NCBI RefSeq assembly: GCF_038967635.1
Contig: NZ_CP152413.1
Location: forward strand, 8,312,001 to 8,376,000
DNA length: 64,000 nt
Reading direction: 5' to 3'
Source of the DNA: Bradyrhizobium sp. B124
GTDB taxonomy: Bacteria; Pseudomonadota; Alphaproteobacteria; Rhizobiales; Xanthobacteraceae
The notes under the pieces were generated by a model. It ran no database searches and was not told the DNA's origin. It saw only the letters and a program-made list of their open reading frames with translations. Positions 8,502 through 16,623 of this stretch are shown here, piece by piece; position 1 is the first letter of the stretch, and each line of letters opens with the position of its first letter. The translations under genes and the position numbers were made by a program.

Positions 8502-9740
8502 ATGAGGTCGTCCGTCGTCCAGGACGTTCAGTTCCCGAAACAACCGGCGCTGCAGCTGATCTATGACACTGCGCCGATCGGTCTTGCCTACCTCTCTCCC
8601 GATTGCCGTTATCTCCAGATCAACCAGCGCCTCACCGAGATCTGCGGCATTTCGGTCGAGGGTCATCTCGGACGCACGGTGCATGATTGCGTGCCTGGAC
8701 TCGCCACGGCGGTCGAAGGCATCGTTCGCTCGATCATGGAGACCGGAGAACCCGTGACCGGCGTGGAGGTCTACGGACAGCGCCCGGGCCACAATGACGA
8801 GCGATGCTGGATCACGCATTGGCACCCGCAGCGCGAGCCGAACGGGAGCATCGTCGGGGTCAACGTTGCCGCGGAAGAGATCACCGACCGCAAGCGCAGC
8901 GAACGCGAGATCCGCGCCGCCCGCGACGCGGCCGAGAAAGCCCTGCATCATCTGCAGGAGACCCAGGCCTCGCTGATCGAGGCGGAAAAGCTTGCGGCGC
9001 TGGGCCGGCTGGTGGCCGGCGTCGCGCATGAGATCAACAGTCCGGTCGGCACCAGCCTCACGGTTGCCTCGGTGCTGGAGCAGAAATGCGCCGACTTCGC
9101 CGCCGAGGCTGCGCGCGGCAAGCTGAAGCGCTCGAGCCTCAGCGATTTCATCGAGGTGGTCGAGAGCGCATCGGCGCTTTTGGTCGGCACCCTCAAGCGC
9201 GCCGCCGATCTGGTGCAATCGTTCAAGCAGGTCGCCGTCGATCGCAGCTATTTCGACCGCAGCCAGTTCGATCTCGGCGAGGTGACCGAGCAGGCGCTCT
9301 CGAACCTGCGTCCGGCGTTGCCGAAGAACAATCTGGCGCTCGAGGTCGATTGCCCGTCCGGTCTCGCGATGAACAGCTATCCCGGCCCTTACGGCCAGGC
9401 GCTGACCAATCTGTTCGTCAATGCGGTCGCGCACGCCTTTCCGGACGGCAAGGGCGGCACCATCACGATCCGGCTGCGCGCCTCGGGTGCGGACCAGGTG
9501 GAAATCCTGTTCGCCGACGATGGCTGCGGGATGAGCCGTGATGTGCTGCGGCAGGCCTTCGATCCATTCTTCACCACGCGCCGCGACATCGGCCGTATCG
9601 GGCTCGGCCTTCACATCGTTCACAACATCGTCACGAACCGGCTGGGCGGAGAGCTCCATCTGGACAGTGCCCCGGGCATCGGGACCAGCGTGCGGATCGA
9701 ACTGCCGCGGGTGGCGCCGCAGCGCGGAACCGACGGCTGA
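8502..9740 (+). CDS. PAS-domain sensor histidine kinase (orphan)
   Basis: 412 residues, no obvious membrane span, so probably cytoplasmic. A PAS domain covers roughly residues 15-130 (IYDTAPIGLAYLSPDCRYLQIN), a short coiled-coil-like segment follows, then a HisKA-like dimerisation helix with the phospho-acceptor in VAGVAHEINSPVG (H176). The HATPase_c domain shows the N box NLFVNAVAHAF, G1 DDGCGM, F box FDPFFTT and G2 GLGLHIV. ATG 8502 follows a strong GGGGGGAAGGA ribosome site. No response regulator gene adjoins it. The ligand is unknown. Confidence 0.88.
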   Translation: MRSSVVQDVQFPKQPALQLIYDTAPIGLAYLSPDCRYLQINQRLTEICGISVEGHLGRTVHDCVPGLATAVEGIVRSIMETGEPVTGVEVYGQRPGHNDERCWITHWHPQREPNGSIVGVNVAAEEITDRKRSEREIRAARDAAEKALHHLQETQASLIEAEKLAALGRLVAGVAHEINSPVGTSLTVASVLEQKCADFAAEAARGKLKRSSLSDFIEVVESASALLVGTLKRAADLVQSFKQVAVDRSYFDRSQFDLGEVTEQALSNLRPALPKNNLALEVDCPSGLAMNSYPGPYGQALTNLFVNAVAHAFPDGKGGTITIRLRASGADQVEILFADDGCGMSRDVLRQAFDPFFTTRRDIGRIGLGLHIVHNIVTNRLGGELHLDSAPGIGTSVRIELPRVAPQRGTDG

Positions 9741-9752
9741 TTGCAAAGCTTG

Positions 9753-9860
9753 TCGTCCCTGCGAAAGCAGGGACCCATACTCCGCGGCGGATGTTGTGAA
9801 CGGAATTTGTCGTTCCAGCGTCACGCTACAACTAGCATTCGTGGTTATGGCAGGGACGAC
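9753..9860. repeat. Inverted-repeat element, family D variant
   Basis: The gap 9741-10048 contains CGTCCCTGCGAAAGCAGGGACCC at its left and GGTTATGGCAGGGACGAC at its right, facing each other. The layout (short inner hairpin, unique middle, inverted end) is that of the elements at 39327-39450 and 63707-63830, with a diverged sequence. The remaining 190 bases before the next gene show no feature I can name. Confidence 0.6.
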
Positions 9861-10048
9861 ACGGAGTTGTAGCGTGCGATCTCGGCAAGATGGCCGCGAG
9901 GCTATTTTTAGCTGCTGAAGAAGAAAACTCTCCTCGCCCCCACTCGAACGAAAGGTTCTTCCAGTCTGAAGCCGCAAAAGGCATTCCACGACCCTTGCTT
10001 CCGCCCCCGTCGTCGCGACATTCTCCTGACATTCCTGATGGTACGACG

Positions 10049-10270
10049 ATGAGCCAATCCGCATTCGATCCCTTCGGCGAGCCGGTTCCCGCGGTCGATT
10101 CTTCGGCCGCGAGCGAAGGTGTGTCGAAATGGCTGAAGACCGCGGGCACCAGCGTGTTCTGGGTGCTGGTGGTCGGTATCGTGCTGGCGCGCGCGGTCTA
10201 TTTCGAGCCCGGCGTGTTCAGCTTCGAGCATGCCGTGGCGTGGGCGCAGGGTCTGTTCGCCGCGCTTTAG
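10049..10270 (+). CDS. Small single-span membrane protein, unknown function
   Basis: 73 residues: a hydrophilic acidic N-terminus (MSQSAFDPFGEPVPAVDSS), one long hydrophobic segment (TSVFWVLVVGIVLARAVYF) and a short tail ending WAQGLFAAL. The ATG at 10049 is the natural start; the open frame extends upstream but without protein-like sequence. Its last 53 bases overlap the 3' end of the convergent LysR gene. I do not recognise the family. Confidence 0.55.
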   Translation: MSQSAFDPFGEPVPAVDSSAASEGVSKWLKTAGTSVFWVLVVGIVLARAVYFEPGVFSFEHAVAWAQGLFAAL

Positions 10271-11189
10271 CCGACGGCGCGCGCGGCGCCGTCTTCGCGG
10301 CCCGGGTCTCCCGAATGATCCCCTCGAACGCGACGGCCGCCGGCACGTCCAGCCGGCCGGGCGATTTCAATTGCCAGAGCGTGCGCTCGATATGGACGCC
10401 CTTGATCGGGATCATCTTGAGCTTCCCGAGCTTCACCTGATCGTCGATCGTCGCGATCGACACGATGGCGACGCCGACACCGGCCGCCACCGCCTGCTTG
10501 ATCGCCTCGGTGCTGCCGATCTCGAGCGTGCGTTGCGGTTCGACCCGGTGGCCGGCCAGCGCCTGCGCGACCACCTCGCGGGTGCCTGAGCCGGGCTCGC
10601 GCACGATCAGGATTTCGTCGTTGAGCAGGCGGACGTCGATCGCGCCCGCAGCGGCTGCGAAGCGGTGATCCGGAGCCGCGATCAGCACCATCACGTCGGT
10701 ACGCCACGCTGCGCTGATCAGGTTCTCGTCCTCGACAGGCCCCTCGACCAGGGCGATTTCGATCTCATGTCCCAGCATCAGCGCAGCGATATCAGAGGTA
10801 TTGGCGCTTACGACATGCAGGTCGATGCCGGGAAAGGCGCGGTGAAACACGCCGAGATATTCCGGGATCATATAGGTCGCGATCGTCGTGCTGGCGCCGA
10901 TGCGCAGCGAACCGCTGTCGAGGTTGCGCAGCGCCTGCAACTCGTCCTCGGCGGCGCGCTCGGCCGCGAACAGCGTCTCGGCATGGCGGGCCAGCGCTGC
11001 GCCCTCCCGGGTCGGCCGCACCCCCTTCGGTGTGCGGTCGAGCAGCCGGCAGCCGACCTGCAGCTCGAAATCCCGCACGCCCTTGGAGATCGCGGGCTGG
11101 CTGATGTGCAGGAGGTCGGCGGCGCGCGAGAAACTTCCGGTTCTCGCCACCGCCGCGAACAGGCGAAGCAGATGCAGGTTAAGGGACAT
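10218..11189 (-). CDS. LysR-family transcriptional regulator, divergent from yeiH-like gene
   Basis: 323 residues. The N-terminal winged helix is clear (LLRLFAAVARTGSFSRAADLLHISQPAISKGVRDFE), followed by a LysR substrate-binding domain (GSLRIGASTTIATYMIPEYL, EIALVEGPVE, REPGSGTREVV). The REPGSGTR motif is typical of the CbbR/CysB-like/YeiE group. The last 30 residues are Ala/Arg/Pro rich and overlap the neighbouring small gene. It is 86 bases from the divergent YeiH-type transporter gene, the usual arrangement for a LysR regulator and its target. Confidence 0.9.
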   Translation of the reverse strand: MSLNLHLLRLFAAVARTGSFSRAADLLHISQPAISKGVRDFELQVGCRLLDRTPKGVRPTREGAALARHAETLFAAERAAEDELQALRNLDSGSLRIGASTTIATYMIPEYLGVFHRAFPGIDLHVVSANTSDIAALMLGHEIEIALVEGPVEDENLISAAWRTDVMVLIAAPDHRFAAAAGAIDVRLLNDEILIVREPGSGTREVVAQALAGHRVEPQRTLEIGSTEAIKQAVAAGVGVAIVSIATIDDQVKLGKLKMIPIKGVHIERTLWQLKSPGRLDVPAAVAFEGIIRETRAAKTAPRAPSAKARRTDPAPTPRHARS

Positions 11190-11275
11190 AACTTCTCTCT
11201 ATCGGGGCAGTCCGAAAAGATATTAGCCAAGCGGGGCGCCCTGGCGCATAAAATCTTCTCCGAAAAGAGGATGTC

Positions 11276-12349
11276 GTGCCGCAACAAGAACAAGATCAGG
11301 GGCAGAAGCAGGGGGCGCTGAAGCGCATATTCCTGCTCATTCCGGGCATTCTGCTCTGCGGGGTGGTCACGATCATCTCGCTCGGCATCCAGGCCGCCGA
11401 AGAGCGGGTTTTCGACCATCCCTATATCGAGGCCCTGGTCGTCGCGATCCTGCTCGGCATGGCGGTCCGTACCGCCTGGGAGCCGCCGGAGCGCTGGCGC
11501 TCGGGCATTGCCTTCAGCGCCAAGCAGCTGCTCGAGGTTGCGGTGATGCTGCTCGGCGCGTCCATCAGCTTCGCCGCCATCGTGGCGTCGGGCGGGCTCC
11601 TGATCGGCGCGATCGCCGTCACCGTCGTGATCATGCTGGCGGTGACCTATGGTCTCAGCCGGATCCTCGGGCTCAAGACCAAACTCGCGATCCTGATCGC
11701 CTGCGGTAATTCGATCTGCGGCAACTCCGCGATTGCGGCGGTCGCACCCGTGATCGAAGCCGATGGCGACGACATCGCCTCGTCGATCTCGTTCACCGCG
11801 ATTCTCGGCGTGCTGATGGTGCTCGGCCTGCCGCTGCTGATCCCACTCTTGAAGCTGACGGCAACGCAATACGGCATCCTCGCAGGCCTCACGGTCTATG
11901 CCGTGCCGCAGGTGCTGGCGGCGACCGTGCCCGCCGGCATCGTGAGCACCCAGATCGGCACGCTGGTGAAGCTGGTGCGCGTCCTGATGCTGGGCCCGAT
12001 CGTGGTCGGCCTCTCGCTGTTCGTGGCGCGGCGGCGCAAGGCCGCCGGCACCGCCAAGGAAGGTGCTGCAAAGGCCACCTCGATCAGCCCGTTCAAGCTG
12101 GTGCCCTGGTTCATCATCGGCTTCCTGGTGCTGGCCGCGCTGCGCTCGTTCCAGCTCGTGCCCGACATCGCGATCGCGCCGGTGACCAAGACGGCGGCGA
12201 TCCTCACCGTCGTCTCGATGGCAGCGCTTGGGCTCGGCGTCGATGTGCGCGTGCTTTCGACCGTCGGCGGCCGCGTGACGGCAGCGGTCACGCTGTCGCT
12301 GATGCTGCTCTTGGGCTTGAGCATCGGCCTCGTGCATTTCTTCAAGTAG
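11276..12349 (+). CDS. YeiH/UPF0324-family transporter (putative sulfate exporter family)
   Basis: 357 residues with about ten membrane spans and the family motifs LLGMAVRTAW, LLGASISF and ACGNSICGNSAIAAVAPVI. The family is annotated as a putative sulfate exporter, but biochemical support is thin. The start is GTG at 11276, with AAGAGG eight bases upstream. It lies divergent to a LysR regulator; the 86-base intergenic region contains the direct repeat TCCGAAAAGA twice and AAGAT/ATCTT half-sites that could be the regulator's operator. Its stop codon lies within a hairpin shared with amiF. Confidence 0.88.
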   Translation: MPQQEQDQGQKQGALKRIFLLIPGILLCGVVTIISLGIQAAEERVFDHPYIEALVVAILLGMAVRTAWEPPERWRSGIAFSAKQLLEVAVMLLGASISFAAIVASGGLLIGAIAVTVVIMLAVTYGLSRILGLKTKLAILIACGNSICGNSAIAAVAPVIEADGDDIASSISFTAILGVLMVLGLPLLIPLLKLTATQYGILAGLTVYAVPQVLAATVPAGIVSTQIGTLVKLVRVLMLGPIVVGLSLFVARRRKAAGTAKEGAAKATSISPFKLVPWFIIGFLVLAALRSFQLVPDIAIAPVTKTAAILTVVSMAALGLGVDVRVLSTVGGRVTAAVTLSLMLLLGLSIGLVHFFK

Positions 12350-12367
12350 CCGCGCCGGGGCGGCTAC
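12346..12367. terminator. Bidirectional hairpin spanning two convergent stop codons
   Basis: GTAGCCGC at 12346-12353 pairs perfectly with GCGGCTAC at 12360-12367 around a six-base loop. The left arm includes the TAG of the yeiH-like gene and the right arm includes the TAG of amiF on the other strand. No T-run follows on either side, so termination efficiency is uncertain. Confidence 0.55.
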
Positions 12368-13377
12368 TCGGCGGCCTTCGCGGTCTTGCCGAACATCCGT
12401 GTCGGTGCGGGAAAGCCGCAGGACGTGCCGTCGGTGATCTTGACCTGATCTTCCCACGGCAGGCGGAAGCGGCCTGACACCATGTCCTGCATGAAGGTGT
12501 AGGGACAATCCATCGCGCCGCCTTTCACCGCGACATAGCCGCGGTGCCAAAGCTGATAGATATTGTTCTCGACGCCCCAGTTGATCCGCGCCTCGCGCAC
12601 GAGGTCGGGCCGCACCTCGGCGGTGATGATCTCGTCGGCCCGTCCCGTGGTGCCGTGCGCGATGATGCTGCCGTCGAAATTGACGATCATGCCTTCGCCC
12701 ATCGAGTCGAACGACCCGTCCGAGCCGCACATGCAGACATTGGCCGTCACCATCAGGTTCTGGAACGCGTTGGCCTGGTTGGTGAAGCGCCAGCTGTCGC
12801 GGATCGGCGCGGTGTAGCCTGCGGTGCGGATCATGATCTCGGCGCCCTTGTAGGCACATTCGCGCGCCATTTCCGGGAACATGCCGTCGTGGCAGATGAT
12901 CAGCGCGATCTTCGCGCCCTTCGGTCCGTCGATCACGGGAATGCCGACATCGCCCGGCTCCCACGGCTCGACCGGAATCCAGGGATGGAATTTGCGGTAA
13001 TAGAGCTTGATCTCGCCGTGATCGTCGATGATCAGCCCGGAATTGTAGGGGTTGCCGTGCGGGTTTAACTCCATGATGGAGAAGCAGCCCCAGATCTTGT
13101 TGTCGATGCAGGCCTGCTGGAAGGCCGCGACTTCGGGGCCGTCGAGCCGGCACATGATCTCCGGATTGGTATCCATCGAGAGCCCGTGCAGCGAATATTC
13201 CGGGAATACGACAAGATCCATGGTGGCGAGATTGCGCCGCGCCTTGCCGACCATCCAGACGATGCGCTGGGTCTGCCGCGCCAGATCGGCTTTGGTCGCC
13301 ACCACGGGCAGCTGCAGCTGCACCAGTCCGATCACCACGCCGTTGGGTGACTTGTTGAGGCCGCCAAGTCCATTCAT
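12364..13377 (-). CDS. amiF: Formamidase (nitrilase superfamily)
   Basis: 337 residues of the aliphatic amidase branch of the nitrilase superfamily. The triad is E60 (VVFPEYSLHG), K129 (YYRKFHPW) and C162 (LIICHDGMFPE). The overall layout, including PYNSGLIIDD, EPWEPGD, WGVENNIYQLWHRGYVA and LPWEDQVKI, matches Helicobacter pylori AmiF as I remember it better than the larger amidase AmiE. It should hydrolyse formamide to formate and ammonia in the cytoplasm. ATG at 13377. A sigma-54 promoter at 13465-13479 drives it, and it is divergent from a second isochorismatase-like hydrolase with its own sigma-54 promoter. Confidence 0.88.
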   Translation of the reverse strand: MNGLGGLNKSPNGVVIGLVQLQLPVVATKADLARQTQRIVWMVGKARRNLATMDLVVFPEYSLHGLSMDTNPEIMCRLDGPEVAAFQQACIDNKIWGCFSIMELNPHGNPYNSGLIIDDHGEIKLYYRKFHPWIPVEPWEPGDVGIPVIDGPKGAKIALIICHDGMFPEMARECAYKGAEIMIRTAGYTAPIRDSWRFTNQANAFQNLMVTANVCMCGSDGSFDSMGEGMIVNFDGSIIAHGTTGRADEIITAEVRPDLVREARINWGVENNIYQLWHRGYVAVKGGAMDCPYTFMQDMVSGRFRLPWEDQVKITDGTSCGFPAPTRMFGKTAKAAE

Positions 13378-13464
13378 GCCTGTCCTCCCGCCAATTTAAA
13401 ATGGGCTGTCATTTCGCGAACGATTGTCGTCGTTCGGTCGGGCTCCCGTCCGGCCCCTTAGCTA

Positions 13465-13479
13465 GCAACGATCATGCCA
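13465..13479 (-). promoter_or_regulatory. Sigma-54 promoter of amiF
   Basis: On the minus strand this reads TGGCAT-N5-TTGC with the GG and GC dinucleotides 12 bases apart, a strong RpoN match. The predicted start is near 13453, about 75 bases before the amiF ATG. The gap 13378-13672 between the divergent genes holds this promoter and the one at 13618-13632, pointing outward. Confidence 0.8.
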
Positions 13480-13617
13480 GCAAGATCGAACGGCCAGCAA
13501 ATCAGGTGCCGGTGATGACCTGGGAAGATGACGCGGAGAAATGGCCGAGCGTGTCCCAACAGATTGAGATGCCGGGCGTTTCGGGCGGTTCAGGGGGCCA
13601 GCCGCATCGTTGCGCAA

Positions 13618-13632
13618 TGGCACGCGGTTTGC
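13618..13632 (+). promoter_or_regulatory. Sigma-54 promoter of the second isochorismatase-like hydrolase gene
   Basis: TGGCAC-N5-TTGC, an exact core RpoN consensus with correct 12-base GG-to-GC spacing, followed by T as preferred. Transcription would begin near 13644, about 29 bases before the ATG at 13673, and the Shine-Dalgarno-like GGGGG falls within this leader. Confidence 0.87.
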
Positions 13633-13672
13633 TTAATCAAATGCGGGTCTTCTCCCATTGGGGGCGTGCGTC

Positions 13673-14347
13673 ATGGCGAACACGAGGACAATCGCGGCGG
13701 AGCCGGCGCCGATCACGCTCGACTGGAGCAAGACCGCGCTCGTCATTATCGACATGCAGCGCGATTTCATGGAGCGAGGGGGCTTCGGCGAGACGCTCGG
13801 CAATGACGTCAGCCAGCTCGCCCGCGCGGTGCAGCCGATCGCGGCCGTCCTCGCCGCGGTGCGCGACGCGGGCTTGCTCGTGGTTCATACCCGCGAGGGC
13901 CATCTGCCCGATCTCTCCGACGCGCCGCCGGCGAAGCTCGAGCGCGGCGCGCCGTCCTTGCGGATAGGCGATCCCGGTCCGATGGGGCGGATCCTGATCC
14001 GCGGCGAGGCGGGGCACGACATCATCCCCGAGCTTTATCCGCTCGACAGCGAGATCGTGATCGACAAGCCCGGCAAGGGCGCGTTCTACGCCACCGAATT
14101 CGGCGACATCCTGCAGAAATACGGCATCGAGAATCTGCTGGTCTGCGGCGTCACCACCGAAGTCTGCGTCAACACCACGGTGCGCGAGGCCAATGACCGC
14201 GGCTATCGCTGCGTCGTGATATCAGACGGCTGCGCGTCCTATTTCCCCGAATTCCACGAGATGGGCCTGAAGATGATCAAGGCCCAAGGTGGCATTTTTG
14301 GTTGGGTCGCCGAGTCTGCCGCGGTGCTGGAGGCGCTCGCTGCGTAG
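13673..14347 (+). CDS. Isochorismatase-family amidohydrolase, biuret-hydrolase paralogue
   Basis: 224 residues. The triad is D27 (VIIDMQRDF), K132 (IDKPGKGAF) and C165 ([12 protein letters not shown]), and KMIKAQGG keeps the glutamine seen in biuret hydrolases. It shares [30 protein letters not shown] and REANDRGY with the biuH product at 2863-3546, but lacks its WPYNG lead and has a shorter loop before GDPGP. So it is a paralogue, possibly for biuret, triuret or another carbamoyl compound. ATG 13673 was preferred over TTG 13658 because GGGGG lies eight bases upstream. It is divergent from amiF. Confidence 0.8.
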   Translation: MANTRTIAAEPAPITLDWSKTALVIIDMQRDFMERGGFGETLGNDVSQLARAVQPIAAVLAAVRDAGLLVVHTREGHLPDLSDAPPAKLERGAPSLRIGDPGPMGRILIRGEAGHDIIPELYPLDSEIVIDKPGKGAFYATEFGDILQKYGIENLLVCGVTTEVCVNTTVREANDRGYRCVVISDGCASYFPEFHEMGLKMIKAQGGIFGWVAESAAVLEALAA

Positions 14348-14406
14348 AGCATGATGAGATTAGGACGCGGGCTCATCAACGCGCAGCCATAGCCGGATCG
14401 AAGTGC

Positions 14407-14934
14407 CTAGCCCTTCGCGGCGGGGACGGGCGGCACCGGCAGAATGATTTCGGAAGCGACCTTCCAGTCCTTCCCGACGCGAAGCCAATTGATGATCATT
14501 AGAAACGGCCTGGCCGTTCCGTCCTGCCCCGCATAAGAGACCGTGATGTTCATCGGCACGTAGGACTCGGCGACGTCGCGCGTCAGGCCGACAACCTTGA
14601 GCTTGGAATAATCTGGCTCGAGCACGACCGGACCGGAGCTGCCGATATCATGCAGCTTTTGATCAACCGCCTCGTTGCCCCAAAAACCGGCCCAGTTCCC
14701 CTCGGACGGGATCGCGCTCTTGGCCACCAACAGGGTCGAGGGCGATTGCCAGAACATCCCATGCAGAGCCTTGAAATCGTGGTTGTTGGCCAGTTCCATC
14801 AGCCGGCCGAACTTCGATCTTATCGCGCCGAGGGTCGCAGCATCCAGCGGCTCTTTCCTGACGGCGGGAGCAGACGCGACAGCCCCGGTGGAAACAGCCA
14901 AGGCGGTGAGAGTGATAAGAAGTGTCTTGTACAT
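14407..14934 (-). CDS. Secreted SnoaL/NTF2-like protein, unknown function
   Basis: 175 residues. A classical Sec signal peptide (MYKTLLITLTALAVSTGAVA, cleavage near ASA) precedes a domain with NTF2-like character: FGRLMELANNHDFKALHGMFW and a terminal strand block WLRVGKDWKVASEI. Such domains are often orphan periplasmic proteins with unknown ligands. It is the last of four minus-strand genes that run from the AraC-divergent promoter region, about 100 bases after the DUF302 gene. Confidence 0.65.
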   Translation of the reverse strand: MYKTLLITLTALAVSTGAVASAPAVRKEPLDAATLGAIRSKFGRLMELANNHDFKALHGMFWQSPSTLLVAKSAIPSEGNWAGFWGNEAVDQKLHDIGSSGPVVLEPDYSKLKVVGLTRDVAESYVPMNITVSYAGQDGTARPFLMIINWLRVGKDWKVASEIILPVPPVPAAKG

Positions 14935-15038
14935 ACCGGAATTTCCCTTCCAACGTCAGGTTCGCGTCATGACAACGGCCGTCGCGTTCCGCGATTGGTT
15001 TACTCACTTCCATCGGCCGAAGACGTCGTCGGGACGTT

Positions 15039-15533
15039 TCAGCTTGCACATTCGCGTAGCAAGGTTGTGATCTTCGTATCGAGATTTCGGGCGACGGCAA
15101 GGGCTTCCGAGCTGCCATAATGCAGCAGATAACTCTCCATTTTGTCATAAGAGACGTGCACGCCATCGGGACGCTCATCAATGAGCAACGTGACCGGAGC
15201 GTAAGATCCAGCATCGGGCACGTGCTTGACCATTTCTTTCATGATGAGTGGATTGCCGACCACAAACCGCATGATCCTGGGCGTCTTGGATCCAGTTTCG
15301 CGACGCAGAATGTCGCCCAGGTCGAATTCCGCGAACAGCATAAGGTCCGTTCGACCGAGGCCGCTTTGTACAACGCGCTCCAAATCCGGGAAGGAGTTTG
15401 TCGCCCTTGTCTCTTGGAAAAACTCGACCATGTTGGGTTGCCCGATCGCCGACTTGAGCGCGGCCACAACAGCGTCGAATGGTTTTGAGCTCGTGAGGCT
15501 GAAACGCTCAACCTCGATCTTAACGATTGTCAT
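15039..15533 (-). CDS. DUF302-family protein
   Basis: 164 residues, no signal peptide. The pattern FDAVVAALKSAIGQ ... DLMLFAEFDLGDILRR ... RFVVGNPLIMKEMVKHVPDAGSYAPVTLLI matches DUF302 proteins (COG3439), including the GNP and the PVTLLI blocks. The function of the family is not established. ATG 15533 with AAAGATG-type spacing is the only start that yields a family-like N-terminus; the frame extends further upstream through non-protein-like sequence. It lies between a hydrolase gene and the SnoaL-like gene. Confidence 0.75.
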   Translation of the reverse strand: MTIVKIEVERFSLTSSKPFDAVVAALKSAIGQPNMVEFFQETRATNSFPDLERVVQSGLGRTDLMLFAEFDLGDILRRETGSKTPRIMRFVVGNPLIMKEMVKHVPDAGSYAPVTLLIDERPDGVHVSYDKMESYLLHYGSSEALAVARNLDTKITTLLRECAS

Positions 15534-15595
15534 CTTTCCTCCGTAACAACTCTCATGGATGAAGCGCGCCTGACCGCATCGGAACGCACCGGGTG

Positions 15596-16468
15596 TCATG
15601 CATCCCCGTGCAGTGCATCCAGGAAGGTCCGGACGTGGCTGACGAACATCTCGTGGTGCTGAAACAGGGCGCCGTGCCCTGAATCGGGATAGAGGACCAG
15701 CTGAGCGTTGCTTAGTTCCTTGAACATTGCGTAGGCGTTGTTCGCGGGCAGCATGGTGTCGTGGCTGCCGCTGACCACAAGAGCGGGCTGGCGGATGGCG
15801 CTCAGAATGGCGTGCCCGGGATCGGGTGTTGCGCACCAGGTGATCAGCGCCTTGGCCTGCGGATCGGTTACCGCGCTGCCGTTATCGGTGTCCCGATCGT
15901 CCTTACGCACCTTCGTCCGCTTCAGGAAGGCCAAGCCGGACGACCGGCTGGCGGACGAATTCGTGAAGAACAGCGGCAGGCGGGGGTCCGGCGCATCGGT
16001 TTGGGAAAACGCCTGCTGCAGAACCGCCAACAGGTGTTCCTCTCCGCCTTTCGGCGCGGTGCCGACGAGGATGAGCTTGCGGACCAGCCGTTCATGCTCG
16101 GCGGCGATCTGTTGGGCGACGCAGCCGCCGAGAGAAAAGCCCAGTAGGTCGACTTCAGAAAAGCCGAGCAGATTGATGAAGGCGACCGCATCTCTCGCCA
16201 TCGCTGCGATATTGTCAGGCGTTTGGCCGGTCGAGCGACCGACCCCTGCATTGTCGAATGCGACCACAGGTCGATCGGTAGCGAGAGCGTTGACGACGGC
16301 GGGATCCCATGCATCGATGTTGCCCGAGAAGTGCTGCAGGAGCACCAGCGGCGTTCCGGTCGAACGGCCGAGGCGGCGATAGGCGAAGCGGATTCCGCCG
16401 CCTTCGATGTAACGGGTCGGCGCCGTTTCGAGCGAGGCGTCCTGGCTCGCGATGTCGAGTTGAGTCAT
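15596..16468 (-). CDS. Alpha/beta hydrolase
   Basis: 290 residues of the alpha/beta-hydrolase fold. The nucleophile elbow is GFSLGGC, the oxyanion-side motif is LLQHFSG, the acid lies near VSGSHDTML and the base is the histidine in DSGHGALFQ. No signal peptide. ATG 16468 has an excellent GGAGGAT ribosome site. It resembles haloperoxidase/lactonase-type hydrolases; the substrate cannot be named. Confidence 0.85.
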   Translation of the reverse strand: MTQLDIASQDASLETAPTRYIEGGGIRFAYRRLGRSTGTPLVLLQHFSGNIDAWDPAVVNALATDRPVVAFDNAGVGRSTGQTPDNIAAMARDAVAFINLLGFSEVDLLGFSLGGCVAQQIAAEHERLVRKLILVGTAPKGGEEHLLAVLQQAFSQTDAPDPRLPLFFTNSSASRSSGLAFLKRTKVRKDDRDTDNGSAVTDPQAKALITWCATPDPGHAILSAIRQPALVVSGSHDTMLPANNAYAMFKELSNAQLVLYPDSGHGALFQHHEMFVSHVRTFLDALHGDA

Positions 16469-16623
16469 GTCATCCTCCGGATGCTTGGCAAAAGATAATC
16501 GAGTGGGCGGACCGGTGCGTAGCGACCGAGGCGGTCCTGCAGGATGTCGTCGGCGCTTCCGCGGCTTTGGCTGGTTTGGGCCATCGCGGTCCGATGCGTG
16601 CTGCATTCTTTGAGCGAGGTGCG

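Noticed and set aside
13401..13967. Open frame of 188 codons overlapping the amiF/hydrolase divergent region
   Set aside because: It crosses both sigma-54 promoters and the start of the real hydrolase gene in another frame; Arg/Ser-rich shadow.
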